NCBI GenBank assembly: GCA_963932465.1
Contig: OZ010790.1
Coordinates: 353,053,087 to 353,117,086 of the forward strand
Direction: 5' to 3'
Source of the DNA: Maratus speciosus
Lineage: Eukaryota > Arthropoda > Arachnida > Araneae > Salticidae
Length of the DNA stretch: 64,000 nt
The notes under the pieces are model-generated. The model did no database searches and was not told the origin of the DNA. It saw nothing but the letters and a program-made list of their open reading frames with translations. Made by a program: the position numbers and the translations under genes. Shown here in pieces: positions 1 through 12,702 of this stretch; positions within the stretch are counted from its first letter, which is position 1, and every line of letters starts with the position of its first letter.

Positions 1-534
1 ATATATGAAAATAAAAATGAATTACTTAAAGAAATAATCAGTTTCATATATATAGACGACATTTTGATTGTTGAGCTGAATGGAGCTGAATGGACTAACA
101 ATGAATTTAACTAGTATCCAAAAAATTTAGAATTGAAACTTTCCGGTAGTCAAAATAGTTATAATACAAATTATTTGGATGCAAATCTAAAATTTGCAAA
201 CAGAAATTTAATTACATCGGTTTATGACAAAAGAGAAAACTTTAACTTTAAAACAATTGTAATATTGAATTTCAAATCAAATGTCCATATATCGGTATTC
301 AGAAACATTTATATTAACGGTTTAAACAGATTAAACCTATTGACATCAGATAGAGACATTTTGAAAGTGGATATGCTTAAATGGTACGTCATTGCTGTGA
401 AACAGGGTTATCCTGTGAGTCTGGTTAAAAATATGACGTATAATTATGTAAGAACTTGCAAGAACAGAAGTGAATTGATGCCTTTACTCGAAGCGTGTGT
501 TTGGCGGAATGTAATGGAAACAGATCGCTTTTGA
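1..534 (+). pseudogene. Reverse-transcriptase-like fragment, C-terminal part, one in-frame stop
   Basis: Frame 1 is open from the first base to the TGA at 532-534 except for a single TAG at 112-114, about 177 codons in all. It contains FIYIDDILIV at about codons 15-24, the YxDD-type catalytic motif of reverse transcriptases. The segment after the TAG begins YPKNLEL, and further on come NYLDANLKF and TSVYDKRENFNF. From memory, this order (YIDD, then YP.EL.L, then YLDL, then VYDKRDDFNF) matches an uncharacterised RT family in invertebrate and fish genomes; I cannot assign it to a named clade. The start lies outside the window. With only one stop, the copy is probably not very old. The downstream sequence to about 1.8 kb shows no integrase or second domain. 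Confidence 0.7.
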
Positions 535-1800
535 TATTGATTAATTTCGGCCGGTCGGTTTCATTTAGTTTTAATCTTGTTTCTTTCGTTTTTTCAGCAT
601 GGTATCGACAGGTAAATCTGGGGAATGTTGCATGCTTAAAAACAGTTTTAACCCTGCATTAGCGTGTCATAAGCCACGCAGCCTGTCTCCATGTTTAGTT
701 AGTTATTTGTCTTGTTTCTTATGATTGATTTTGTTTAAGTTAAAGTTGGTTATGTTCTGTTTCTTAGCGATTTACTTTAATTAAAGTTTACAGTTAGTGG
801 TAATGTTTGAAATTACTATTGGGATTTTTTAACTATATATATATATATATATATTTATTTATTTATTTATTTAATTAATATTTTGAATAAATAATATAAT
901 ATAAGTCATTTTATATTGATTATATTTTTTTCTGTATTTTACAAAAAAGTACAAAACGTAATAATGATCAAAATTATCATTGTTGTCTTGAAACTAATAT
1001 ATTATAATATTAGGCTTCTTTTCTATAAATTTTTTTAGATTTTGTTTTTGAAAGTCATAAACATCAACAAAAATACTTATAAAGGATGTTTAAGAGATAT
1101 TAGTGCTAGGGTATATTTTTTTCAAAGAATTCTGTGCATCTCCTGTGAAGAACTCATTATTGTAGTTTTTATTCTTATTATTATATTCTGACATAATAAT
1201 AATAAAAAATGTCATGCAAGTCTTATAAATAAAATATTGTAGCTAACTACGTTCCTAATCATTTCGTTAGATTTGTTTTTAAAGCTCGTAAACTTTAAAT
1301 TGCCCGAATTCCCTTGGAAGGTATAATCTGTCACATATTTTCATAAATTGGACAGAACAAAAATAACTGGAAAACATAAACTCTGTTTAGTGGTCAATTA
1401 AAGAAAATTATAACAAGAAACACAACTTGTAAAAATGATATATTTTCCTTATGTTGTAAGAAATTATACATTTATAAAAGCATTCTATGCATCAAACTAA
1501 AGAACATGGAATTTTAAAGTTACAAACGAGAAAATATAATCTTATTTAAGATGTCACAAAGCCTTCTGAAAACCACAAAGAATTTTTCCTGAGAAAAGAG
1601 ATACAGCTTAAATAAATTATGCAGAGTTTGGATTGGTTATTTTTAACATTTTATGCTTCGACGGTATTTTAAAGTACTAAAAGCAGCCGTTAAAAAGTCA
1701 TTTAACACATAGATTGGCAGTAATACTATTTGCGATAAATTCTAGATAGTTTAATTTATCTTCTATAAAAGCATTATTCGACGAACAAAGTCAAAACATA
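535..1800. other. AT-rich non-coding stretch
   Basis: No open frame with recognisable content. A pyrimidine tract ending in CAG near 585-598 looks like a splice acceptor, but the codons after it are not convincing. The rest is low-complexity AT-rich DNA with a microsatellite at 833-875. Confidence 0.6.
833..875. repeat. (TA)n followed by (TTTA)n microsatellite
   Basis: About eleven TA dinucleotides run directly into about five TTTA units. Confidence 0.95.
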
Positions 1801-1802
1801 TA

Positions 1803-2065
1803 AGGTAAAAGCACCAATAGTCGGCCACTTAAGCACTTTCTTTCAGTATGTAGCTCAAAGTGGAATTGAAAAAAGTAATACAACATTTTTAACAGTAAAA
1901 CTTGTTAATGTATATTTTTCTTTTACTGTTGCCGCAATTGTTTTTTTTTAAACTGATTATAGTTTTTATTTATAAAAAGTTAAACTTAAAAGTAGCAAAG
2001 CCGCTTGTAGTCGGCCCCTCAATTCTAGTGTTCGGCCACCACTGGACCAGATGTCGCCCACTTAA
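1803..2065. repeat. Possible TIR-element end with iterated TCGGCC word
   Basis: After a TA dinucleotide the sequence begins AGGTAAAAGCACC and then carries TAGTCGGCCAC. Related words recur at about 2010 (GTAGTCGGCCCC) and 2031 (TGTTCGGCCACC). The TA-AGG start and the iterated word resemble the complete elements at 35440, 39780 and 53170. I found no matching right end, so this may be a truncated element. Confidence 0.35.
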
Positions 2066-2515
2066 ATGTTTTGTTAATTGTGTTAAATAAACTACTTTCA
2101 ACTATGTACAATGGTAACATTTTTAGTTATGACTATTTTATTCATTAAAAATATAAAATTGTGATTTTTGTTTTATAAAAATATTTTTTTATATAGTTAA
2201 TGAAATAATTTTGGCCTAAGAGTAGTTAATTTTAAACACACATATATCTTTAGTATTTTTACCACATTACATGACAATCCATACATACTTTCTCAAGGTA
2301 TGATGCGCGCAATAACTTCTGGAGTAAAAAAAAAGAGCATTTTTGATTCAATATTTTGATTTCAACAATACACAAATTTCTAATGACAGATTATTACAAA
2401 GCACAATCTGTTTAATCAATATCCAAAATTTCATGTTTATATATAAAAAGGTTTTTTAGGTAGACTAATTCAAACATTGAAGTTTTTCGTTATATTTCGT
2501 CGCGTTTAAAAGGTA

Positions 2516-2716
2516 CACTGTAAAAAAATTCTGTAAAGTTACTAAAGCTTTTCTAGGAAACTGGGATTCCAAGAACTTTTTATATAACGGCAACAACAAA
2601 AATTCCTGTAACAGACGCTGTTACAGGAAATTTTGTTGTTGCCGTTACGTAAAAAGTTCTAGGAATCCCAGTTTCCTAGAAAAACTTTAGTAACTTTACA
2701 GATTTTTTTTACAGTA
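2516..2716. mobile_element. Foldback MITE, 201 bp, TA-flanked
   Basis: Nearly the whole element is one inverted repeat with arms of about 97 bp around a centre near 2612. The left arm starts CACTGTAAAAAAATTCTG and the right arm is its reverse complement with few mismatches. Both ends abut TA (2514-2515 and 2717-2718), as expected for mariner-type MITEs. It has no coding capacity. Its CACTG-type end resembles the elements at 21833 and 54808. Confidence 0.85.
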
Positions 2717-3175
2717 TACACGTTCCCTTAAAAATGGCATTCACAGCATGATAATTTGAAATATAAGTGATAGGGGAAAAATGAGATAATAAATGATGTA
2801 AAAAAATTCTACATATTTCGTGTGATTTCGTTCGAATGAACAAATTCAAAAATGTCACTTTAAAAAATTATCTACTTTCTTAAGTGATATTTGGATATTA
2901 TAAATATTCGCTTATAAAATGCAGCCGTTCATAGAAATATTATTTATTTGGTCAATAGCTTTAAATGTTTTAAGCATTAAAATTGAATACATCATTAAAA
3001 GAAATTTAATTATAATCAAACTATTATTATTTTATACTTTTATAAGTATTTTAATATTGTTTTTCTCAAAGAAATCAATTTTTACATTATATGTTTTTCT
3101 TTACCTAGAATATTTGAGATTATACTAAAAATATTACGCCTCGTGTTAACGTTTCTCTTTAAAATGTGATATTAA

Positions 3176-3911
3176 GGGGGCTTAGGACTTGATTGATGCC
3201 GAAAAACACGTAAACAGAGATCCCGCTGCGAGTCGATATAAAAACAGATGTATTCAGTGTAACTAATTTAAACTTTCTTATATATTTAAGATATGTTTGT
3301 AGTCTTATAAAATTATAAAATGTAATAACTCCAATGTAATAACGTAAAAAATATAGCAAAATTTATATAACACAATTTTCGAAAAAAAAAAATGTATCAT
3401 ATCACCATTCGTAAGATATCTTAACGTTGAAATGACATAAGAACCTAATTTTTGCTTTAAAATGATTAGGAATTTTTACTCTATAGAATGAATTGAGGAT
3501 ATAACTATCACTCAAAGGAAACTTGAAAAAAAAAAAAACCTCTCAAATTTGAAAATTTTTTTTTCTTTTTTCATTAAAAATACACAAAATATTAAACTAT
3601 CTAAATTATATTAATTTATTTTGTAGATAATAATGTTATATGCATGCGAAAAAAAAAAATTAAGCCATTCATCAAATAGTTTTTTTCAGATCTTACAAAT
3701 AGTCGTCAAGAATCAAGTTTTTAGAAAACGAGACTTAAAGTTGCAATTAAAGTTGCTTTGAAAGTGATTGCTACATAAATGCTTATAACTCCATTAAAAA
3801 TGAAAATATTTTTATGCGGTTTTTTGCACTGTGTTCAGAATTAATTGAATAATCAAAGTAGATACTAAATAAAAAATCGATTTTTTGAAATTTTTCGAGC
3901 CCTGAGCCCCC
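3176..3911. mobile_element. Putative TIR element with GGGGGCT ends
   Basis: The left end reads TTAA then GGGGGCTTAGGACTTG. The right end, reverse-complemented, reads CTAA then GGGGGCTCAGGGCTCG. The inverted repeat is short and imperfect. The flank could be a TTAA duplication with one base changed, or TA with an A-initial TIR. The interior (about 730 bp) is AT-rich without a gene. Confidence 0.5.
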
Positions 3912-3919
3912 TTAGTTCT

Positions 3920-6038
3920 GATTAATTTTAGATACTTTAATTTATTTTTATTTTTTAAATCAATTAGTCTATAAGACACGAATTTTTAAATATTGGGAAT
4001 TTTAATCACGCTTTACTTTATCTTTATTTTTTGAATTAATTAGTATTTACAAAACGTGAAAATTTAAATATTAGGAATTTTAATCACACAACTTTTAATT
4101 ACAAACAAGATTAAAAAATGCATTGGAAGAATATATCTAGCAAAAGTAAAGTACATTTTACGTCTAAAATATGTTTTTCTTAAATCTAAAGTCAGTGTCG
4201 GCTTAGTTTAAGTCTGTTCGGAAAATGACATATTTTTATATTTTTTTTCTTTCGTTATTCAGTTACTTGATTTTAAGTATAAGAAATAATAAGAGGTATG
4301 TAATTATTTTTTTTGATAGTCATTTATCAAATTATGAATTTTTCTCTCTCATTTGCAATATCAGTCAAAGGAGCTTTGGGACTAATACTAGTGAAATATA
4401 CTCGATAAAGTTTACTTCACACGTTTCTAATATGTCAAGGAATATTAAGTTTTACACTAAATCTACTAAATATCATCAAATATTAAAGAAAGACTTCACA
4501 TCGAAAATGTCATGAAACTTGAGCGTCCTTGCATTTAATAACATAAAAATGTTTTTTTTTTTTTTTAATATCATTTATATTTAAAAAGTAATAATAAACC
4601 GTGGATAATTAAAATTGCTTCGTAGCTCTAATATTAGCTGAGCAGTTAACAATTCATAAGTTCATGCATGAAAATATGTAAGAAGAACTGGAGATTAAAT
4701 TATAATTAGAACTAAGTATTTATTTTCTCAGTGTTAATAAACTCATCTTTGTCAGACAAAATCCTTCTGAGAAAGAAAATTCACGAAAATTAATGGCGCG
4801 AATTTTGCGCTACGTAATTCAAATTTTTCGCTTAAATACCTTTGTATTATTAGCAAAATAAAGTTTTCTGACGTTTCTACCCTAACTTTGCGCTACCTTT
4901 GAACTGGACATGCATCAACTCCTCTGATTAACTGAAGCATAAATTTTCTTCACGTCTCAACAAATATATTCTGTATATCGAAATAACTGTTACACACTTA
5001 AATTGCTGTATCTTTCATATGAAACATTTATGAAGAAATAAATGTCCTGAATAGAAGACGTATGAATATTACCATTATTTACATCTTACAATTAGTTATA
5101 TATAACTATTTAAATAGATATTGCTGCAATACTTAACAGTAAACATATTAGTATTATTACATATTCGTTAAATAGTAATTAATGTTTGACAAGTGTTCAT
5201 CGTTCAGATATTCTTCTGAAGTATTATTGCACATATTTATTAATTTAGAATGAACACAGGTTTAAAAGGACAGATCTAATTATATTTCCCACAAGAAACT
5301 AGTTATTTTAAAATAACGTAGTGTTAAACATCTCTCTTTATCTATGCAGTAAAAGGCAAATAACCTAGGGAAAAACAGGTTTAAAGATCGTCAAACTTTT
5401 ATTCGTAGATTTAAACTCTTAAGATAAATAGCAAAATTTGATGCAGAATTTTTTCTCTTCTAATGCAGAATAAAGTTGCCCAAATAAAAGGTTTTTTCAC
5501 TAATTGAAATTGAAATTAATTTTGTACATTCATTAAACTTTGATTACTCAAACTTATTTCAATTATTTTATTAAGTCGAAGATTTACTTGCTAAAAAGAC
5601 CAATATTTATTAACAGATGCTCTTGTTACATTTTAAATAACGAAAATGTTATTTGTGATGTACCGGAGAGATTGAGTATTAATTAAAAAAATAACAAAAT
5701 CAGCTTATTTTGTTTTTTATGACATTCCAACATAATAAAACTCTTTAGTCTTTATGTTTTCGGTATGTTTTCATTTTTTTAAAATAAAATTTCAAAATTT
5801 CTGTTTTTTCTAGCATAGTGAAACATAAATTAAAATTATAGTGAACGATATCAATTCTACTATATTAATATTTACATAAATGAAAGGTTCATAATCACAG
5901 GGGAAAAAAACCTCTTCAAGTAGTACTTATACACTAAATCATTTTAATATCGCCTATGACTATAATACAGATATATAATGAAAATATATATTATCAACTG
6001 CAGCATAATTTGAAGGTAAATACATCTTACAACTTAAT
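3920..6038. other. AT-rich non-coding stretch
   Basis: Short open frames such as the one at 4225-4515 have strongly AT-biased codons and no motif I recognise. I see no repeat structure or element ends here. It would include the 3' UTR of any gene ending at 6039 on the minus strand, but no AATAAA is obvious close to that stop. Confidence 0.5.
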
Positions 6039-6139
6039 TTATACAACAATACAGTCGTAACTTCCATTCATGTCTACTTTTGAGTCTTCTTGTGTTCTTT
6101 TCCTTCCATATCGATGTAAATTGTTCATCCTTGGGGCAT
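6039..6139 (-). CDS. Candidate terminal coding exon of an unidentified host gene
   Basis: Read on the minus strand, a T-rich tract ending TTTTTATATATTACAG (acceptor AG at 6141-6140) is followed by 101 bases that are open in one frame and end in TAA at 6041-6039. The 32 complete codons include NNLHRYGRKRTQEDSKVDMN and end SYDCIVV. The composition (Arg, Lys, Asp, Glu, Asn, Ser) is hydrophilic and unlike the Phe/Ile/Lys/Tyr-rich noise translated from nearby AT-rich DNA. It would suit a cytoplasmic tail. The last four residues, CIVV, loosely fit a CaaX box or a hydrophobic PDZ-binding end, which is speculation. I do not recognise the protein. Upstream exons would lie at higher coordinates and were not found. 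Confidence 0.35.
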
Positions 6140-6142
6140 CTG

Positions 6143-7120
6143 TAATATATAAAAACAATAAATTCCGTATTAACGATTTAATTAAAATTTTAAATTTACG
6201 CAATAATGAAAATATTTTTTAATGAAGCTCAGATTTAAATGCCTGAAATAAAGTAAAATACGTTGATGTGTATATTATAAAAATAAATAAATCAAACTTC
6301 CATAACCAATCCTACACATTTCTGATGACGAAAGTAAGGAAATAAAATATAGCGTTGTCACTAATAAATTACTTTACGATTCTTTGACGGAAATCTTAAT
6401 AACGAAAAGAAAATAGTAAAACAGAATTGTGTATATGCTTGATTTTCCTTAAAATCTGCCAGAGTGTAAGATGCTAAAGAAACTAATGTGAAGGACAATT
6501 TACTGGTGTCATGCTGTGAAATATGATGTTTTTCTTTCTGATCTAAATTTATATTTTTACGATATAGTTATCTATTAAAGAAGAAGACTTCTCTTCATAG
6601 AATACTCTCTAGTAAAATTAACTTTACATTATAAAAAAGTTTTATTTTTTTAATAATTAGATGATTTCTATTATGTTAGCTTGTAATTTAATAAGCTTTT
6701 TATTTGCAAATTTTTTTATTATATAAATGTGTGTGAGTGAAACAGATTCACAGTTATCTAAAAAGATAAAATTAAAATCACTTTATAAAAAATATCTAAA
6801 AATTCTGCTAATTATTGCATTTTTCTAAACACATATTTCAGAATTTTTTTTAATTATTTTATTACCATAGAGTCGTGTATCGTTCCCTCAAACCTTTAAT
6901 TAAAAAAATTATAATGTACCTTTTTTATCTTTTTTTAATTAGAAAAAATGTTTTACATATATTCAACGCTTTATCTAGCTAGGTTTGAAATAAATTTAAT
7001 GTTTTGTTACTTTCTTCTAATCTTCAATAGAAAAAAGTATTGTAATCGAATTCTTTTCAACTTTCCGACTGATTTACACATTTTAGGTGTCAGAGATCCC
7101 AAAAACCAGGTTTAAAAATG
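6143..7120. other. AT-rich non-coding stretch
   Basis: No element ends, repeats or coding signals that I can support. If the exon at 6039-6139 is real, this is its upstream intron. Confidence 0.5.
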
Positions 7121-7124
7121 TCTG

Positions 7125-7575
7125 TTCGTTTTTTCTGTATCTACCATCAAAAAATGTATGAACTTTTGCATAAAATTGAACCAAATTTTGTTTTCAGTTT
7201 TTTGCTATGGCAAGCAGGTCCTCCCTTAATTTAGAAAAAAATCCCACGAATGGGGGCGCTGTAATATTTTTGTGCCATTTTCATTATTCTACCATCAAAA
7301 AGTGTAAGAAGTTATGCATAGCATTGAAACAATTTTTTTGAGTTTTTCGCAATGGCAATCAAGTTCTCCCTTAATTTTGAAAAAATTACGGGAACGCAGT
7401 AATAACGAATTTTGTGTAATTTTCATTATTGTACAATCAAAAAATGTATGAAGTTACGTATACAATTGAACCAAATCTTTTATGTATATTTTTGGCCATG
7501 GAAAGAAGGTCCTCCCTTAATTTGGAAAAATTCCGTGGGAAAGGGAGCGTTGTAATAGCGATTTCTGTATAATGT
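7125..7575. repeat. Three diverged tandem units of about 145 bp
   Basis: Words equivalent to ACCATCAAAAAATGTATGAA recur at about 7143, 7291 and 7433, and CCTCCCTTAATTT-like words recur once per unit. Spacing is about 147 and 142 bp. The units differ by substitutions and small indels, so the array is old. Confidence 0.8.
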
Positions 7576-8040
7576 TCTCGATTCTTCGTAGTTGTATTGC
7601 ACACCGGCGGCTCGTACAGCAACGGGAACTTCGCATCATGATAAGCTGGCTATTCGCGAACAGATCATGTACAACATAATAACGGAAAACTATTGATTTT
7701 AATAAATATCATGATCTAGATTAACTCGTTTTTACTCCGACTAATTGAGAGAAGAAGACATTTAAGATTAAAGTCAAAGTAGGTATAGTATTGAACTGAT
7801 AATATTAAAGTACTGGCATCTGTAACTACATTTTGAAATAGTAAGATCTATCAGATAGACGAAATTTTTTTAATTGGCACATCCAAACAGTTTTTTTAAT
7901 ATAAAAAATAGGCTTTTTAATGCATTCAGATGTTTTAAATGGTATAATTGGTTATATTTGCAAAATATATTATTGTGCATTGCTCATTAGCTTCGTTTTT
8001 CGGTTTGTTAAGAACAGGCTGTTCAAAAATGGGCTTGTGG

Positions 8041-8658
8041 TTTGTAAAATAGCATAACACGTTATAAGGTGACAGCTGTGAGATTTTCCCTACAGGAAAT
8101 TCAAAAGAGGAGTCAGAAATTTTATACTAATCTACATTCTTTGGAGAAACAAAGCTATCTTTGTTTGCACCACTTTGCACTAGTCTCACCTACAAATAGC
8201 GGAGTGCTATCTGACACTGTGAGAATATTAATATTAACGTAATTCATTTTTTAAAGCTTTCTAACCTTTTTTTTATGACACGAGTTTGTTTGTTTGTTGG
8301 CCTTCTGTAATTTTTTAACTGTCATAAATAGATTCGTATTGTCTGATTGTTTGTAAAATGATATAACACATTATGAGATAATAGCTGTGAGATTTTCCTT
8401 ACAGGAATTCAAAAATGGATTCAGAAGTTTTATTCTAATCTACATTCTTTGAAGAGGCAAAGCTATCTTGTTGGCACCACTTTGCACTAGTCTCACCTAC
8501 AAATGGCGGTGTACTACCTGAAACAGTGAGAATGCTAATATTAAAGTAATTTACTATTTAAAACGTTCTAACATTTTATTTTTCTATGACACGAGTTTGT
8601 TTGTCTGTTGGCCTTCTGTAATTTTTTAACTGTGATAAATAGATTCATATTGTCATGT
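8041..8658. repeat. Tandem duplication, two units of about 309 bp
   Basis: The segment from TTTGTAAAATAGCATAACAC (8041) repeats from 8350 with about 85-90% visual identity. Shared words include GCACCACTTTGCACTAGTCT and GTTGGCCTTCTGTAATTTTT. No gene lies in either unit. Confidence 0.9.
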
Positions 8659-9126
8659 AATTCATATATGTTTTTGAGGTCTACTATAGCTTGTTTGCTA
8701 TTGAAAATTAAGTGCTTAGTCTTTATTTACGTATAAAGGAAAATACACACAAACAACATTATGGTCAATAGAATGCATTTTTATGATGATACGTTACCTG
8801 AACCATAAAAACATTCACTCAAGTAGGTGACAAGACGCTTTTAATAGAGTATAGAGTATATAGCACGTATAGTTTCTTTAAAGGAATGCAAAAAAATATT
8901 CGTTTACAGGATTGAGTACATTTTTAAAATGTTTGAAACAATTTTCTCTGCTATAGTAAGAATTTTTATTTTAACTTATCTAAATTTACCTTGCTATGTG
9001 GTGTGTAGAAATTCCGCAGATCATATACATGACTACAGGAAAACTTTTGCACACATATCTGGTTATGGACAACAATTGCGGATAATGAATATTTCTGGAT
9101 TATGTATATTTAAAATTGCATATTTA

Positions 9127-9700
9127 CAGATGGGGGACAAAATAATATGAACACCCATTTAAAATGCATGGTCCATTTCAAAGAAGCAGAACGCGCATGT
9201 CACTTTGCTTTCAATTCTGCCATCTAGTGGTTACGAAAGGTAAGATATCAGCCTCTCAACATCATTCATAGATGTTGCATACGCTTACCATACGCTCTGT
9301 AAAACTCAATAATGACTGACCTGTCGGAGTTCGAAAAAGGAATGATTTTTGGAATGCAGTGCACTGGCTGCTACGTGACGGAAACAACCAATTATTTGGG
9401 GCGTGCAAGGAGTGCTGTGTCAGACGTCATGACAGCGTACACGAAATGCGGTAAAATGTCGTCTGAGGAGTACAACAGTCGACGGAAAAAAAAAGCTTTC
9501 TGATAGGGATAAAAGCGAGTTGACTGCATAGTGGTCCGAAAGCGCAGGCAATCTTTATCTTAGATAACGTCAGAGATAAATTTCCAGAATCCCATCTCAG
9601 CAAGAACTGTCCAAAGGCAACTTCATGCTTTGAACCTTTATGGAAGAGTTGCAATTCATAAGCCATTGGTGTTCGTATTATTTTTTCATCTATCTGTAGG
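9127..9700 (+). mobile_element. Tc1-like transposon, 5' fragment
   Basis: The left end follows TA (9125-9126) and reads CAGATGGGGGACAAAATAAT, which resembles arthropod Tc1-like TIRs. It leads directly into the transposase relic at 9312. The catalytic part of the gene and the right TIR are missing, so this is a truncated copy. Confidence 0.7.
9312..9683 (+). pseudogene. Tc1-like transposase, N-terminal DNA-binding region, frameshifted
   Basis: The frame starting at the ATG at 9312 reads MTDLSEFEKGMIFGMQCTG and runs 63 codons to a TGA at about 9501. It matches the first helix-turn-helix of Tc1-family transposases (the LSEFERGMIVG... pattern). The rest continues in another frame from about 9531: VVRKRRQSLS, a stop, then ISARTVQRQLHALNLYGRVA and IHKPLV. 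That is the second HTH and linker, typically RTVQRELH.LG.YGRVA.RKPL. There is at least one frameshift and one stop. No DDE catalytic domain follows. It cannot encode a working enzyme. Confidence 0.8.
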
Positions 9701-11204
9701 TATCACCTTTTATTCTATAAAAAAATGAAATTTCTATTCTAATAGAGTTAAAAGGTCGTTCATAATCATTGCATGATTGCTCTTAAAACTTTTCATTCTG
9801 TTGTAAGAAATGAAACTGAATGAAGATGTTAAAACATATGCATATTTTTTTTTATTCTTGGTAGTTGTGGAATTCTATCATTCTGTTTAATTGTTGAAGC
9901 ATGGAAAATAGCGAGCGCAGAACCATCTGGTAGATACATTTGCACTAAAACTATAAAAAATATTGAAGCCATTTTTACACATTAATTACACACAGAAAAA
10001 TTTTAATATCTGTCATTTATTGCTCGTTATTCCATTAATAAAGCAAATAGTTCTTTAATTTGCACCATATTTCTAATATTTCTAATATTTTCTAATATTT
10101 CTCATTTTAAACTTTGAAGTATTAAATTTGAAGTAGGAAAAATACATTATATTATAAATATATATCTTTTAATTATAATCAAAATAACTTCCAATGCATT
10201 TTCACATTTCTTGTTTATTTATATATATATATACTGTATTGCTTTGATTTTGCTTATCACAGCCTTAACGATTATTGAAATTTTTAAATTCATTTAAATA
10301 TAAATAACATTCATAACTGATTATTTTAAACAAATATGTCCAAAAGAAAAAAGAACCAATCAGGTATTTATGAAGTGATAACAATACTAAAGTTGAACAT
10401 GGGTTTTTACGTACATTATAATAACTATTTGTATCTTTTGAAAAATCTTCACATTATAACTAAATCAGAACCTAAAACATTATTTTTATTTACTCAGACG
10501 TTTTAATTAAAACTCTTTTTCGTCTGTCGGAAACAATTACATTTCTAGACGGTAATTAATGCAAAATTTTAAGACTTCATTAGAATTTAATTATTTTAGA
10601 AAGTGTAAAATAAGTTTCTCAAAAAGAATTTAAAATGACTTAGCAGATTTTCCCAATCTGTCAATACGTTAAATTTACATAAAAGGGAAAAACAAAGAGA
10701 AGCATTTTCAATTTTCGAAATACTATTAATCATTTTATGTTTCTAAAATCTGTTTACAAGGAAATTATAATTAGTTTTACTTTTCTCAATAAATATGCTA
10801 ATTGCAGACTTTTTAAAAACTATTCAACATGCTCTTTTATAATTTTATAATTTTTTTAAAGATTCAAACCGTTTGTATTTTAAAATTCACTTGTAAAACA
10901 AAGTCTATTAACGCATTCTTTTTAATAACATGGAATAAAACGCTCCATAAGTTAAACTATTCAACAGTGCATTAAATGACCAGTTAATATTTTTAGCTCA
11001 AAAGTTATTTTAAACTGAAATACAACAGCGTGGTACGTTACATTTAGCAAATGAGGTGCATTCGTACTACAGCAGGTTTTATAAATATTCAGATCTTGGC
11101 GTAATCGCTTTTACTCTCTTATGCAAAAATGTATGAATACAAAATTTATTACGATTATATATATTAAATTCGGTAATACGGAAATAATATGGCTCCATCT
11201 TAAA
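9701..11204. other. AT-rich non-coding stretch
   Basis: No coding signal. Short ATTTCTAATATTT minisatellite-like repeats at 10068-10112 and a TA tract at about 10219-10234 are the only structure seen. Confidence 0.6.
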
Positions 11205-11418
11205 TAAGCTTAGTTGGGGTAACTTGGCCATGATTTTACAATGTGACTCTGGAGCTTCTGACAATTCAGTTCACAAAGTTAATGTTTATTTGAATTAAAT
11301 TCTGAACTTCTGTAAATGTGTTCAGTTAGGGTTCCTCTATCAGACAGAAATGCTCAAAGTTACATTTTAATATTTAAAAAATATAAAAATAAGCATATTT
11401 CATCTTTCTTTCCTCATG

Positions 11419-11454
11419 GGTCCAGTTGCCCCATAAAAATGGGGTAAGTGGACC
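11419..11454. repeat. Hairpin of the family A word
   Basis: GGTCCAGTTGCCCCAT and ATGGGGTAAGTGGACC form a stem of 16 bp with one mismatch around a 4-base loop. The words are variants of the element's terminal sequence. Confidence 0.85.
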
Positions 11455-12100
11455 AGAAGGGTCCATGTTCCACACGCGTTTATTTATTATTATTTTTTTT
11501 TTCATATAGGATATCAGGTCCTGTTTGAGAAAGTGTAAACAACTTAAAATAATTAAACCAAGCAGATCTTGTAAATTATATATAAACTAAAGAGCGTTGT
11601 AAGGGAAACCTTTGCTATCAATGTACCTAAAAAAAGCACTAAAAGTGAAAATATTAGATTTATTTATATCAAAAACATAAAAGTTTAGTATGTACTTACG
11701 TACTTTAGTATAGGTAATAAGTATAAAAGTCACAGGGGTATCTTAAGGAAAAAAAGCATGGTAAATCTATGGACAAACGATTACATAAGTACTTAAGTAC
11801 TTTATCTGTATCCAGGGTTCGCATTCTATAGGGAAAATTTTATTGTTCCTACCAGAACCCTTAATGAGTTACCTTCATGATCATTTTATTTAACATATTC
11901 TAAAGAAAGGTGCTATGAAGATATTTTATTCAAAATAGTGGTAGGAACAATACATTTTCGCTATAGAATGCGATCCATGTAGTATAGTACAATTTCAAGG
12001 TTTGGTTATCTCGCTTTCACGGGCAAGGTACTTGCATTCATAACATGTTGAAATAGTTTAGTGACAGCAGTATTTAAAAGAGAATCTATTTGTAAACATT

Positions 12101-12109
12101 TAAAAATAT
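12101..12109. repeat. Target-site duplication, left copy
   Basis: TAAAAATAT here is repeated exactly at 20032-20040 on the far side of the LINE insertion. The uninterrupted family A copy shows this region as single-copy (about 36310-36325). Confidence 0.85.
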
Positions 12110-12702
12110 GGAACAATGAAACAATGTGATCAGCTGAATGGATTACCTAGTTGCGTTGCAACTTTGCATCCAGTGGAAAGGTGATTGTGTTCCAAGGGCA
12201 TTAGGGAGCCTTAAAAAAAATAATGTTTAGACGTGACTGGTAGCCACAAATTAAATTTACTTTTAAGAAAAAGAGAAGATTAACAAAAAGATTTAAAAAA
12301 GTACATAAGTACTAGTATAACATGTTTTAAAAAAGAGAAAAACAAAAAAGTAAAAGAAAAATTTTAGAATAAAACAGAAAAAATTCCATTACTTCCAAAA
12401 AAAAAAAGCAGGAAAAGTCGAAAAAGCTCCCATGGGGGGGGGGGGGGTTGTCCCTTAAAAAAAAAGACTCCTTTCAGAGACCATACATTAAAATAAAAAG
12501 TAGAATGCTAAAAATATAGCAGAAAAAATATTTATTATTATTATTATTATTATTATAAACAGGACAGAACAAACAGAAAAGTTAAGTAGAGCAGAAGGTG
12601 AGGGAAACTCAGTCTTCATCGTGAAGTAAAAGCGAGTATTTAGGGCGTTATATATTAGTGGGGTCGGATACCTCGCAGTCGGGTAGTTCCGCTATAATTT
12701 GG
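12110..12702 (-). other. LINE 3' UTR and tail
   Basis: Downstream of the RT frame the minus strand enters (TAA)n at 12534-12556, then a poly-C run (about 12434-12447) and T-rich tracts. It ends CATTGTTTCATTGTTCC at the target duplication. The repeated CATTGTT resembles the short tandem tails of jockey-type elements. Confidence 0.7.
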
